Positions 17,215 to 25,122 are shown, numbered from the stretch's first letter. The stretch is DNA of 32,517 bases from Actinomycetes bacterium (GCA_021785005.1 JAJYGT010000092.1:1-32517), one strand, 5' to 3'. Numbers and translations: made by a program. The notes: generated by a model not told the origin, from the letters alone.

Positions 17215-17892
17215 ATGCTCTTTATTGATCGTATCGATGCGGGTCTACGCCTTGCAGAGCGGCTTGAGGATTATCGCGCTAGAGAGCCGGTAATCCTGGG
17301 GCTTGTGCGTGGTGGTGTCCCGGTCGCGTTCGCCGTTGCAATCACACTCGATGCCCCACTTGACTTTATCGTCGTTCGAAAGCTTGGCGTTCCTTCCCAA
17401 CCCGAGCTCGGCATGGGTGCCATCTCAGAAGACGGCGTTCGAATAATAAACGAAGAAGTAATACGGATGACCGAGGTTACTCCGAATCACTTAGCCAGCG
17501 TGGAGAAACTGGAACGCGCAGCGTTGGAACGGCGGACGCTGCGCTTTCGACGCAATCGACCACGGGTTCCGTTGGCGGGACGTACCGTGCTGGTTGTCGA
17601 CGACGGCGTAGCCACCGGTTCAACCGCCCGCGCTGCCTGCCGAACAGCGCGATTGCGAGGAGCTACACAAGTAGTGTTTGCAGTACCGGTGGCAGCAGCA
17701 AACGCGATAGACGCGCTGCACCAAGACGCCGACACTGTAATCTGCATTGAAACGCCTCAGTCGTTCACTTCCGTAGGCGAGTGGTATGAGAATTTCACCC
17801 AAACATCAGATGAAGAAGTAATTGCCCTTCTGCGTCGGGCTAATGATCGAAACAAGCCGAACTCGGCTCTCGCGGTTCCTCCCTCTTGGTGA
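17215..17892 (+). CDS. Phosphoribosyltransferase-fold protein
   Basis: A type I PRT-fold protein of 225 aa from the ATG at 17215, which has AAGGGA eight bases upstream (an earlier in-frame TTG at 17191 lacks one). It contains ILGLVRGGVPVAFAVAITL, FIVVRKLGVPSQPELGMGAI, and the PRPP loop VLVVDDGVATGSTARAA at about 126-142. This subgroup occurs widely in actinobacteria, sometimes near stress or heat-shock genes; its substrate is not established. It is the first protein gene on the plus strand and is richer in G+C than the backbone, so it may have been acquired. Its C-terminal tail is low in motifs. Identity at family level is secure, function is not. Confidence 0.85.
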   Translation: MLFIDRIDAGLRLAERLEDYRAREPVILGLVRGGVPVAFAVAITLDAPLDFIVVRKLGVPSQPELGMGAISEDGVRIINEEVIRMTEVTPNHLASVEKLERAALERRTLRFRRNRPRVPLAGRTVLVVDDGVATGSTARAACRTARLRGATQVVFAVPVAAANAIDALHQDADTVICIETPQSFTSVGEWYENFTQTSDEEVIALLRRANDRNKPNSALAVPPSW

Positions 17893-18135
17893 GGAATTCG
17901 TCATTAGGGTCCACTCAGCCGTACGCGTTGTGTCATCTCGCCTTCGCAGTGCTAAGGGACGTGGATCTTTTCGTAGTTATTCGTTGGCGTTGACTAATAA
18001 GACTTCCATAGTCAGACGTCACCACAGTTGAACTTTCAACCGATATTTATAAGGATGCTTGATATAAAAGCCTCCGTAATTGAGAATGCCAAAACTTTTC
18101 ACCGATCCATAAATTTGGGCAAATGCGCCAAAAAC

Positions 18136-18166
18136 GTAACTAGGTCGGATCGTTTGATCCAGTTAC
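18136..18166. repeat. Bulged inverted repeat
   Basis: GTAACT (18136-18141) pairs with AGTTAC (18161-18166), and GGATC (18147-18151) pairs with GATCC (18156-18160) inside it, leaving a five-base bulge on the left arm and a GTTT loop. No T-run follows on the plus strand. Role unknown. Confidence 0.45.
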
Positions 18167-18249
18167 AAAACACAAGCCTTGAAAAGAAAAGTAAAACGGT
18201 CATTGGAACCCTTGACAAGTTTTCGTTGATTTCGGATGGGAAAAGATGT

Positions 18250-18409
18250 CGATGTCAGCGAAGTGGCTAAGTTTTTCTATCAAATCAGACGTTTTACGAT
18301 ACCTGACTGTCATGTCGCGTCTAGCGGCTTCAGTTCCAATACCGCAGGCCAGAAACGTTTTTTCTGAGCCTGTAGCTTCTCTGACCAAAACACTATAAGT
18401 TGCATTCAC
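18250..18409 (-). pseudogene. istB: Fragment of IS21-family IstB ATPase
   Basis: The minus-strand frame reads SVLVREATGSEKTFLACGIG and then TEAARRDMTVRYRKTSDLIEKLSHFAD, which follows the IstB pattern around its Walker A motif (LITGPTGSGKTFLACALG...VRYYRTSDLL). The Walker glycine is replaced by glutamate (GSEKT). An in-frame stop lies directly upstream of the first usable codon, and the sequence leaves the family after about 50 residues. No istA is recognisable nearby. It is a decayed remnant of an IS21 element. Confidence 0.7.
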
Positions 18410-18693
18410 CTAAGCGAAGCAAGCCAAGATCCCAAGAATCTAAAACCAACCACACTGCGCGTTGTTCCAGAATGCAACTTCGGTGGCCATATCGTTGGAT
18501 TTCCCAATGGTCATATTTATGCATTTATTCGTGGCCGTTGGCAGCTGGGCTTTTTAGTAAATGGCTTATCGTTGATCATTTTCCTAAAAGGAGACAAAGC
18601 CAAATTGAGTTGCCCTATCAAATAGAACTTTTCGTTTGTCAGTGCTGCTATTGCGTGTCCTTGGCCGAAGTTCACTCGTTCTTTGACTTTTCC

Positions 18694-18732
18694 CTTATCT
18701 TTGTTAACTCAAACAGAGTTAACAAAGATAAG
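18694..18732. repeat. Perfect palindrome with 17-bp arms and 5-nt loop
   Basis: CTTATCTTTGTTAACTC (18694-18710) and its exact reverse complement (18716-18732) flank AAACA. The hairpin is AT-rich, and neither strand has a T-run after it, so it is not a standard terminator. It lies 108 bp left of the transposon boundary. Confidence 0.95.
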
Positions 18733-18839
18733 AGCATGCGCATACAGAATTGTCGCAGCATCAACGCCTTTTCCCGTTACCTGGTCGTAGAAGTTGCCAA
18801 GATCTTGTCCAGTGATTGCTTCGATACGCATAAACCTTG

Positions 18840-18847
18840 CAATTAAA
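18840..18847. repeat. Target-site duplication, left copy
   Basis: CAATTAAA abuts the left terminal inverted repeat and recurs directly after the right one at 25123-25130. An AT-rich 8-bp duplication fits ISL3-type insertion. Confidence 0.9.
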
Positions 18848-18871
18848 GGCTATTTGCATTCTGAGGTTGGA
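18848..18871 (+). repeat. Left terminal inverted repeat, 24 bp
   Basis: It is identical over 24 bases to the reverse complement of 25099-25122; the match stops exactly at 18872. It begins GGCTATTTGC. Confidence 0.93.
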
Positions 18872-19493
18872 TAGAGGCTTTCAGGTCGGTAAAAATTTCA
18901 CGCTGTTTCGTGCAAAATATGGTTGGAATGATTTGTTGGGTCGGATTCCCTTCCATGCAAAACCGGGTTGGATTTGAACGCTATCCAGATAAATCGTCTG
19001 TCGGCAGTTCGGCCGAAGCCGACATTCGCATTGTTGTAAATCAATAGCCGCTAAGTAGGTACTGGATCATCTGATGTAGAAGGACTCTTTCACGAGGGGC
19101 TCGATCACTCACCTGTACGTAAAACACTGAGCTATCTGAATACAGTTAATCCAGTCTCATTTTTTAAAATCAGGTGCGCACCTAATGGCGAGACGCGGAT
19201 GATCGCTTGACACGCGGGAATCCGCCGATGAGTAGAATCCTGTTTCTGACTTGAAATTGGGCCAACCGCGGATAGCATTCAGACTCGTTTTTGGATATCA
19301 TTCAATGAAGCGTGACTTCGTGGCCAGCATTGACTTTTGCACCAGCCTGCTAACTAAATTTCTCTGTTCTTAGCGATTTCTAGTTACACATGACGACGGT
19401 TATGCGCGGCTATCATAATGGTGCGAGTTTGCATTCCCTCTAGGTATGCTTTTCACTATTCAATCGGCAGGCAACGGACATAGGGATTTGAGT
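18872..19493. other. Left non-coding part of the transposon
   Basis: About 620 bp without a supported gene. It must contain the defence operon promoter; TTGACT at 19330 with CTAAAT 18 bases downstream is a weak candidate. A short hairpin (TCGGC/GCCGA) lies at 19001-19016. No transposase remnant is recognisable. Confidence 0.4.
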
Positions 19494-20717
19494 ATGGCAG
19501 ATGCTTCCACCGATCAGTATTCCGCCGGAGAGCAAGGGCTGGGATACATCTATCAGGCTCGCTTCGCATTGCTTAGGCTCTTGCAGTTGCCGGAGAGCAC
19601 GTCGGTTTTAATTGAAAAAGATGATGATCTTGACTTCATCGACAAGGATGGCGTCAAAACACTTGCCTCACTCAAGCACAAGGGAGTCGGTGATCGTCTG
19701 ACTGACCTGTCGACGGATTTCTGGAAGTCGGTCCGAATCTGGCTGGCCCGCTATAACCGTGATGGGCGCAGCGAGGCAAGTCTCCGCTTCTTCCTTTTTT
19801 CTACTGGTACTGTTTCAAATTTCTCGTTCTTGCGGCGCTTCCTGATTGAACCGACGGCAAAAGATGATGAGGCTGTGTCGTTGTCACAGATTGCCGCCGA
19901 TGCTCTTGCCAGGTCAGAATCGAAGCTCATTGGTGAAATCGCCGCCGAGTTCCATAAACTCAACGATGATGAAAAGGATGATTTTCTTTCGCGCATCGTG
20001 ATATTTGATGGCGGACCGCGCATCGAGGATGTGCCTTCAATCATCAAAGACCAGCACATGCGCATCATCCGGACCGACAATCGTGGCGCCATCTTTGAGC
20101 GCCTCGAAGGTTGGTGGAATGACACCATCGTCAACCTGTTGGTCGGCAAACGTACAGACGCCGTCTTCGGCTACGAGATCTCGGAAAAGCTTTCCGCATT
20201 TGCGGAGGAGTACCAGTTCGACAACCTCCCAATCACGTTCAGAGGGAAGGTACCCGCCGGAGAAATCGACGCAGACAACGATCAGCGACTTTTCGTTGTG
20301 CAACTGCGAGAAATTGGCATTGCCTCCAACCGCATTCGTAACGCCATCCTGGATTACTATCGAGCGTTCGAGCAACGGTCCTCCTGGGCACGTCAAACCC
20401 TTCTGGTTTCGGGAGAAATGGAGGAGTATGAAGACCGCCTTGTTGATGAGTGGAGCCGCTACCGAGATGTAGTCTTCGAGGAACTTGATGAGGAAAGTGC
20501 CGATGCAGTTCTTTTAGAAGCGGGCAAAGCGCTGTACCGATGGGTCGACTTAGAAAGTGGCAACAGCAGCACGCTTCGCATTCGGGAGCGTGTGACCGAG
20601 CCCTATGTTGTACGTGGAGGATTTCATATCCTTGCGAACAAGCGTCCGCTTCCTACGGTTTACTGGCATCCTCGCTTCCTCAACCGTGTTGGCCAGCTGT
20701 TGGGGGCCGCGGAATGA
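19494..20717 (+). CDS. ABC-3C system effector: nuclease-like domain plus C-terminal domain
   Basis: This is the first gene of a three-gene operon. The N terminus (SAGEQGLGYIYQARFALLRL, then IEKDDDLDFIDKDG and TLASLKHKG) resembles the DUF4297/Cap4-type PD-(D/E)xK nuclease domain, with candidate residues Glu41, Asp47 and Lys61 counted from the preferred start; the usual E/Q before xK is Ser. The rest (about 150-407) is the region where ABC-3C effectors carry a system-specific C-terminal domain. I use the ATG at 19494 with AGGGA seven bases upstream (407 aa); an earlier ATG at 19446 has no usable site. The stop overlaps the next gene as ATGA. Expected role: DNA cleavage or another toxic activity on invasion. 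Nuclease activity is inferred. Confidence 0.72.
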   Translation: MADASTDQYSAGEQGLGYIYQARFALLRLLQLPESTSVLIEKDDDLDFIDKDGVKTLASLKHKGVGDRLTDLSTDFWKSVRIWLARYNRDGRSEASLRFFLFSTGTVSNFSFLRRFLIEPTAKDDEAVSLSQIAADALARSESKLIGEIAAEFHKLNDDEKDDFLSRIVIFDGGPRIEDVPSIIKDQHMRIIRTDNRGAIFERLEGWWNDTIVNLLVGKRTDAVFGYEISEKLSAFAEEYQFDNLPITFRGKVPAGEIDADNDQRLFVVQLREIGIASNRIRNAILDYYRAFEQRSSWARQTLLVSGEMEEYEDRLVDEWSRYRDVVFEELDEESADAVLLEAGKALYRWVDLESGNSSTLRIRERVTEPYVVRGGFHILANKRPLPTVYWHPRFLNRVGQLLGAAE

Positions 20718-21202
20718 AAAGATGGGATCAACGACCATTCGAAGTCAAAAACCTTTTCAATCCCGCTTTCTGCGGCTTGGTTCTATTCAGGGCACTGCAA
20801 GGCTATGAGGAGGAGAATCCCGATGGCATGCCGTTCTCTCTTGCGTTGCTGGTTTTGCCACTGTCTTTGCAGAAAGACTCGCGCGAAGTAATCGTGGGTA
20901 ATTCTCGCAGCTACCTTCTGAAAACTATCGAAAAGAATCCTCAGTTGCTGGTCGGCTTTGCTGACCGCGCCAGCGACCTGCTGCTATTTGCGCTCGAAGC
21001 GTTCGGTGTGCTGATGGAACGAGGATGCTTCATCGTGTCGCAAGAGGGCCGGTTGAAGACCGTGCCGAACCGCGTTAAAAAATCCGTGACAGGGACCGAT
21101 GAATCCGTCTCCTGCCAGCGCGTCGCTCGCATCGTTGGAAAAGAATTCGCACGCATCGCAGACCGCGTGACGGTGTACACAACCTTTGGAATTCGCCCAT
21201 GA
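20714..21202 (+). CDS. ABC-3C system middle component
   Basis: A 162-aa protein whose ATG overlaps the effector stop and whose TGA overlaps the ATPase start (ATGA at both ends). It begins KRWDQRPFEVKNLFNPAFCGLVLFRALQGYEE and continues PFSLALLVLPLSL, which fits the three-component ABC system middle component family: small alpha-helical proteins that lie between effector and ATPase and probably link them. No catalytic motif, signal peptide or membrane helix is seen. The frame stays open upstream of the ATG, but that part runs antiparallel to nothing functional and overlaps the effector, so the ATG at 20714 is chosen. Assignment depends strongly on context. Confidence 0.75.
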   Translation: MKRWDQRPFEVKNLFNPAFCGLVLFRALQGYEEENPDGMPFSLALLVLPLSLQKDSREVIVGNSRSYLLKTIEKNPQLLVGFADRASDLLLFALEAFGVLMERGCFIVSQEGRLKTVPNRVKKSVTGTDESVSCQRVARIVGKEFARIADRVTVYTTFGIRP

Positions 21203-23160
21203 AGATCAAGTCAATTCATATCTACAGTCACGACGGACAGCGCCGAGATATTCAGTTTAAGGTAGATGGCCTGAACGTCATCACTGGTCGTTCCTCCACT
21301 GGGAAATCAGCGCTCTCCGAGATCATCGAATACTGTATGGGGCGCTCAACCTTCAATGTCCCAGAAGGCATCATTCGCGACAAAGTGGCGTGGTTCGCTG
21401 TGATCTATCAGTTCCCCCAGGAACAGGTGCTAATCGCAAAGCCCGCCCCGACCGCCGGTGGTACAAGCTGCAGTACCGCCATGCAGCGACGGGGGGGTCA
21501 ACTGACAGTCCCTGCCTTTAAGGATCTGGTGGTCAACACTGCTGACGATGCGGTGGTTGCACTGCTGTCGCGGTTGCTGGGCATCCCGGAGAACCATACT
21601 GATGTCGCGATAGAACACAGCCGGGAGAGCTATGACGCGAAAGTCAAGCACACGTACTACTACTTATTCCAGAAGCAAGGCATCGTCGCCAACAAAGATC
21701 AACTTTTCTATCGCCAGAATGAAGCGTTTCAGCCACAAACGATCCGCGACACGCTACCGATTCTGCTTGGCATTTCTTCCAATGACCGGTACGAACTAGA
21801 AGCCAAGCTGCGCGCTGCACAACGAGAACTGAAGCTCAACGCAAAGCTCCTCGAACAGGCTCGTGACGCCATTGATACGTCCCAACAGAAGGGAATCGGC
21901 CTTTTCTCGGAGGCCAAGTCGGTTGGTATCATTGCGCCGGAGAATCAACAGGCCGGGCCAAATGGCGTGATCGATGCCTTGCGTACTGCCTTGCAATGGA
22001 AGCCATCCGCGGTCCCCGATGATGACGGTCACAGAATATCTCGACTTGAAGAAGAGATCAACCAGCTACGCAAGGACCGGCGAGAGGCCCAATCCAGAGT
22101 CGATGCCGCCCGCCAATTCTCTAAGCGGGCCAGTGGTTTTGAAAGTGAGGCGCTGGAGCAAAAAGATCGACTCGCTTCCATCAAGGCCCTTCCCAAGAAT
22201 CCTGAAACCGGTGAATGGCAGTGGCCATTCTGCGAAGCGAAACTGGCTCTGGAGTCTCCTGTCGCAAAAGTACTCCTCAAAGAACTGGCAACACTCGACG
22301 AGGAAATGAGCATTTTCGCGGGTCAGCGCCCCAAATTGGAGGCGTATCTTGTTGAGCAGGATGACAAGGTGCGCGAGGTCGTGGATGCGATAAAGAACAA
22401 GGAGGCGGAGTTATCTGCAGCGATAGCAGCCAATGAAGTTATCGCGCAAATGGGGACTCGCAACAATGCGGCGGCACGGGTTGTTGGCCGCATCAGCTTG
22501 TTCCTGGAGAATCTTGTTCCCAATGCGGAGTTAGTTTCGCGCGAAGCAGAGCACCGCCGCCTGAAGTTCAAGGTCGAGGAACTAGAGAAGAAAATCGGTG
22601 CTGACGACAGCCACGAACGATTAACTTCAATTCTGAATAACATCTCTGCGCAGGTGTCACGGTACATCCAGACCTTCGAGGCGGAGTTCAGCGACTTCCC
22701 AGCGCGGCTTGATCTAAAACGTCTCACCATTGTTTTTGATCGCCCGGATCGTCCGGTTCCCATGAGTCGAACCGGTGGCGGAGAAAATCATCTGGCCTAC
22801 CACCTCTCGGCGCTGTTGGCACTGCATCTTTTCGCCTGGAAGAATAACTGCCCGATTCCTCAGTTTCTGCTTATCGACCAGCCAACCCAAGTTTATTTCC
22901 CTTCGGAGAAGGTCTACCAAGAAGCGGATGGAACTGTTCAGAAAACGGAAGCAGATGCCGACCTGGCGGCGGTTCGTCGATTGTTCGAACTATTGCTGAA
23001 TTTCACGAAGAAGGATGTCCCGGGTTTCCAACTCATCGTGACTGAGCACGCCAATCTTCGGGACCAGTGGTTCCAAGATGCTTTGGTTGAGCAGCCATGG
23101 ACCAAGCCGCCTGCACTGGTGCCGGAAGATTGGCCTTTGATGTCTCGATCATCTTCATAA
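21199..23160 (+). CDS. ABC-3C system ATPase, DUF3732 family
   Basis: A 653-aa SMC/Rad50-like ABC ATPase. Walker A is GRSSTGKS at 30-37. A long charged, heptad-like middle (about 200-240, 275-330 and 370-500) is likely coiled coil. The signature region is SRTGGGENHLAYHLSALLAL (from about 523), Walker B is FLLIDQPTQVYFP (Asp560, followed by Gln where many ABC proteins have Glu), and a switch histidine is in IVTEHAN (His617). DQP followed by VYFP is typical of DUF3732 as I remember it. The single WPFCEAK cysteine is where related proteins may have a CxxC hook; here only one Cys is seen. It is the sensor or regulator of the operon by analogy with other ABC-3C systems. The gene is complete. Confidence 0.87.
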   Translation: MKIKSIHIYSHDGQRRDIQFKVDGLNVITGRSSTGKSALSEIIEYCMGRSTFNVPEGIIRDKVAWFAVIYQFPQEQVLIAKPAPTAGGTSCSTAMQRRGGQLTVPAFKDLVVNTADDAVVALLSRLLGIPENHTDVAIEHSRESYDAKVKHTYYYLFQKQGIVANKDQLFYRQNEAFQPQTIRDTLPILLGISSNDRYELEAKLRAAQRELKLNAKLLEQARDAIDTSQQKGIGLFSEAKSVGIIAPENQQAGPNGVIDALRTALQWKPSAVPDDDGHRISRLEEEINQLRKDRREAQSRVDAARQFSKRASGFESEALEQKDRLASIKALPKNPETGEWQWPFCEAKLALESPVAKVLLKELATLDEEMSIFAGQRPKLEAYLVEQDDKVREVVDAIKNKEAELSAAIAANEVIAQMGTRNNAAARVVGRISLFLENLVPNAELVSREAEHRRLKFKVEELEKKIGADDSHERLTSILNNISAQVSRYIQTFEAEFSDFPARLDLKRLTIVFDRPDRPVPMSRTGGGENHLAYHLSALLALHLFAWKNNCPIPQFLLIDQPTQVYFPSEKVYQEADGTVQKTEADADLAAVRRLFELLLNFTKKDVPGFQLIVTEHANLRDQWFQDALVEQPWTKPPALVPEDWPLMSRSSS

Positions 23161-23226
23161 TCAGAAGAACAGCTTCACCTGTTTCCATAGCCAATCCTCA
23201 TTTTCTGACGCGAAGATTACTAGTTC
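23161..23226. other. Junction between ATPase gene and IS110 gene
   Basis: These 66 bp lie between two convergent stops and must contain one end of the IS110 element. AATCAGAAG (23159-23167) and TCTGACGC (23204-23211) recur side by side upstream of the transposase at 24523-24539. The exact end of the insertion sequence is not resolved. Confidence 0.4.
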
Positions 23227-24465
23227 TTAGGCAGCCGTAGGCTCGAGAGTAACGGTATAGCCCAAGTTGCGCAGTTGTTCGATTGCACGGTTCTTTGCTT
23301 TGTCAGGACTTCGCCGCGTGTAGAAGTCGTCACCGGGGTCACTATAGGTCTCACCGGTTTGGAGCATGTTCCATATGGCCACAAGCATTGCGTGCTCGAT
23401 CGCAACCACAGCCTTGATGGGTCCTCGACGCCCGGCCAAGCGACGATACTTAGCCGAATAGTACGTGCCTTTCGAGTGCGCCGCACTCATGGCAGCAATT
23501 CCGAGTGCGCCTTTTAGGTGGGGATTACCTGGACGAGTGCGGGTGGACTTTACTCTGCCAGCCGATTCGTTAGAACCTGGACAAGTTCCCGCCCACGAGG
23601 CCAGGTGGCCAGCAGTTGGAAACCGGCTCATGTCCGCTCCCGTCTCAGCGATAATGACGTCAGCAACTTTGGTAGAGATGCCCGGAATGGTGACCATCAG
23701 GTCCCGGGCACATCGAAAAGGGATCATTTCCTCCTCGATATGTGCGGTCAACTCCTCAATAATGTGGGTGCGCTGGTCAATCGGGTCTAACTGTACTCGG
23801 ACTAAGAAGGCGTGGTGATCGTTGAACCGTCCGGTGAGGGCCTCACTCAACTCAGGGATCTTGGAACGGAGTCTGCGTTTGGCCAGCTCGGCCAAGACTT
23901 TGGGGTCACGTTCACCCGCCACCAGTGCGTCTGTCATGGCTCTACCTGATACCCCGTGCAGATCCGTCACGACCGACGAAAGTTTGATTCCCGTGTCCTC
24001 GAGAAGCTTTTCTAGACGTTGGATCTCACGAGAGCGTTCGCGTACTATCGTGGTGCGTGTTCTGGTTAGGTCCCGCAGCTTTCGAATCGGCTCAGGCGGA
24101 ACGAATGATCCACGTACCAAACCATGGGCTCCTAGTTGAGCTAGCCACGCGGCGTCTGAGACGTCAGTCTTTCGACCAGGCAGGTTCTTTACGTGTCGTG
24201 AATTCACCAGCATGATTTCGAACGGACCCTCCTCGAGTAGGTAGTAGAAGGATTTCCAATAATCAGACGTTGCTTCCATTACCACCAGCGTTACCTTTTC
24301 GCCAATAAGGTAATCACGCAGCGCCAGAATTTGGTTCGTTACTGAGTCCCAGGTCGTGACTGTTGAACTAGCTCGGGCATGGGTGGGTTCTTGAACTCTT
24401 ACGCAGACTTTGGCGTCTCTCTTTGAGACGTCAAGACCCGCGCATCGGTAGTGGACAATATCCAT
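23227..24465 (-). CDS. IS110-family transposase (bridge recombinase type)
   Basis: A 412-aa recombinase with an N-terminal RuvC-like DEDD domain: Asp12 in AGLDVSKRD, Glu64 in VVMEATSDYW, and Asp101 and Asp104 in GRKTDVSDAAWLAQLG. A coiled segment at about 140-165 follows, then the C-terminal Transposase_20 domain, PGISTKVADVIIAETG and SWAGTCPGSNESAGRVKSTR, which holds the likely catalytic serine (around Ser301) and the GNPHLK motif. The ATG has AAGGAG five to six bases upstream. It appears intact. IS110 enzymes insert without terminal inverted repeats or long duplications and are guided by a bridge RNA encoded in a non-coding end. The gene sits inside the larger transposon, downstream of and convergent with the defence operon. 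Confidence 0.92.
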   Translation of the reverse strand: MDIVHYRCAGLDVSKRDAKVCVRVQEPTHARASSTVTTWDSVTNQILALRDYLIGEKVTLVVMEATSDYWKSFYYLLEEGPFEIMLVNSRHVKNLPGRKTDVSDAAWLAQLGAHGLVRGSFVPPEPIRKLRDLTRTRTTIVRERSREIQRLEKLLEDTGIKLSSVVTDLHGVSGRAMTDALVAGERDPKVLAELAKRRLRSKIPELSEALTGRFNDHHAFLVRVQLDPIDQRTHIIEELTAHIEEEMIPFRCARDLMVTIPGISTKVADVIIAETGADMSRFPTAGHLASWAGTCPGSNESAGRVKSTRTRPGNPHLKGALGIAAMSAAHSKGTYYSAKYRRLAGRRGPIKAVVAIEHAMLVAIWNMLQTGETYSDPGDDFYTRRSPDKAKNRAIEQLRNLGYTVTLEPTAA

Positions 24466-24479
24466 GTAGTCTCCTTCTG

Positions 24480-24720
24480 TCGGTTTAGTCTTTTTAGTGT
24501 CCGATCCGGAGAGGGCGAGGAAAATCAGAAGTCTGACGCTCGTGCTCTAGCGCAACAATCCACGGTTCTCGTGGGGCCCTCCACCACCATGCTGTTTTAC
24601 AGGCTCAACGGCACTACAGAAATACCGGTGTCTAACCGAGCCGGACATTTCTAATTATTGCAGATTCAACTGGGTTGTGCTAGTCTCTAACACTGTCGGC
24701 CACACGAGCACAATCTTCTG
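24480..24720 (-). ncRNA. Candidate IS110 bridge RNA region
   Basis: The non-coding sequence 5' of the transposase holds three short perfect stems: TCAGA/TCTGA at 24525-24536, CCACG/CGTGG at 24560-24574, and TTGTGCT/AGCACAA at 24675-24713. In the IS110 group the bridge RNA is encoded in this upstream end. Coordinates are approximate, and the guide loops are not resolved. Confidence 0.3.
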
Positions 24721-25098
24721 TGGGTACGGCGAGCCAGCGGCGGGCTCTTGGTTGCTGTTTTGTAACTATTCGAACGTCATCGGGCTCAGCTGATTTAAGT
24801 AACTGTATGTGCAAGTTCGGTTGTAGAACACTGTGATGTATCAAAATATCTCCGTCTTAGCTTCCTCTTGGGTTGGATACATCTTCCGTTTGATACGTTT
24901 TTTGGACCCACTCCTGTTCAGTTTCTACATAATAATCTGTCTACTGAAGTGTGTGAAGTCCATGGCGACCGTCAGCTATGGCCGAACTGCTGCCGGTCAG
25001 TATGGCAACCAACCAACAAAGGGCTTGGATAGCCGGTGCTGAATAGCCAACTTCAAACCAAGTCGGTTTAGATTCGGTACAACTAACATGATCTTGAT
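24721..25098. other. Right non-coding part of the transposon
   Basis: About 380 bp with no supported gene; a 69-codon plus-strand frame at 24833-25042 has no ribosome-binding site and no family match. GGCCGAACTG at 24980-24989 is an inverted copy of a 10-bp word near the left end (19005-19014). Confidence 0.45.
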
Positions 25099-25122
25099 TC
25101 CAACCTCAGAATGCAAATAGCC
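25099..25122 (-). repeat. Right terminal inverted repeat, 24 bp
   Basis: It is the exact reverse complement of 18848-18871 and ends CAAATAGCC at the boundary. Confidence 0.93.

Larger units (their letters stand above)
17893..18839. other. Gene-poor stretch with mobile-element remnants
   Basis: Between the phosphoribosyltransferase and the transposon boundary I find no intact gene. The stretch holds a bulged hairpin at 18136-18166, an IstB fragment at about 18250-18409, and a long perfect palindrome at 18694-18732. A 148-codon plus-strand frame (18400-18846) lacks a family match and covers the istB fragment antisense. Confidence 0.6.
18848..25122. mobile_element. Defence cargo transposon with ISL3-like ends, 6275 bp
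   Basis: The unit is bounded by perfect 24-bp inverted repeats (18848-18871 and 25099-25122, beginning GGCTATTTGC and ending GAGGTTGGA inward) and by the 8-bp direct repeat CAATTAAA on the outside. Inside are an ABC-3C-type defence operon on the plus strand and an IS110-family transposase on the minus strand. Ends starting GG, a length of 24 bp and an 8-bp AT-rich duplication match the ISL3 family. IS110 elements neither carry such inverted repeats nor make such duplications, so the IS110 gene cannot explain these ends. No ISL3 transposase is visible inside, so the unit appears non-autonomous and would need a transposase in trans, as mobile insertion cassettes do. Confidence 0.85.

Noticed and set aside
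18400-18846. 148-codon plus-strand frame as a gene
   Set aside because: It has no family match and runs antisense to the istB fragment. It also contains the palindrome and ends at the transposon boundary by chance.
19330-19360. Promoter of the defence operon (TTGACT and CTAAAT)
   Set aside because: The -10 match is poor; it is too weak to list as a separate feature and is only noted under the left non-coding part.
22860-22905. Defective Walker B in the DUF3732 ATPase (Gln after Asp)
   Set aside because: As I recall, DQP followed by VYFP is the usual form in this family, so it does not indicate inactivation.
24833-25042. 69-codon hydrophobic plus-strand frame
   Set aside because: It has no ribosome-binding site or homologue I recognise, and it lies in the non-coding end of the transposon.
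18848-25122. The 24-bp inverted repeats as ends of the IS110 element
   Set aside because: They lie 4.4 kb and 0.6 kb from the IS110 gene, and IS110 elements have neither such repeats nor an 8-bp duplication.
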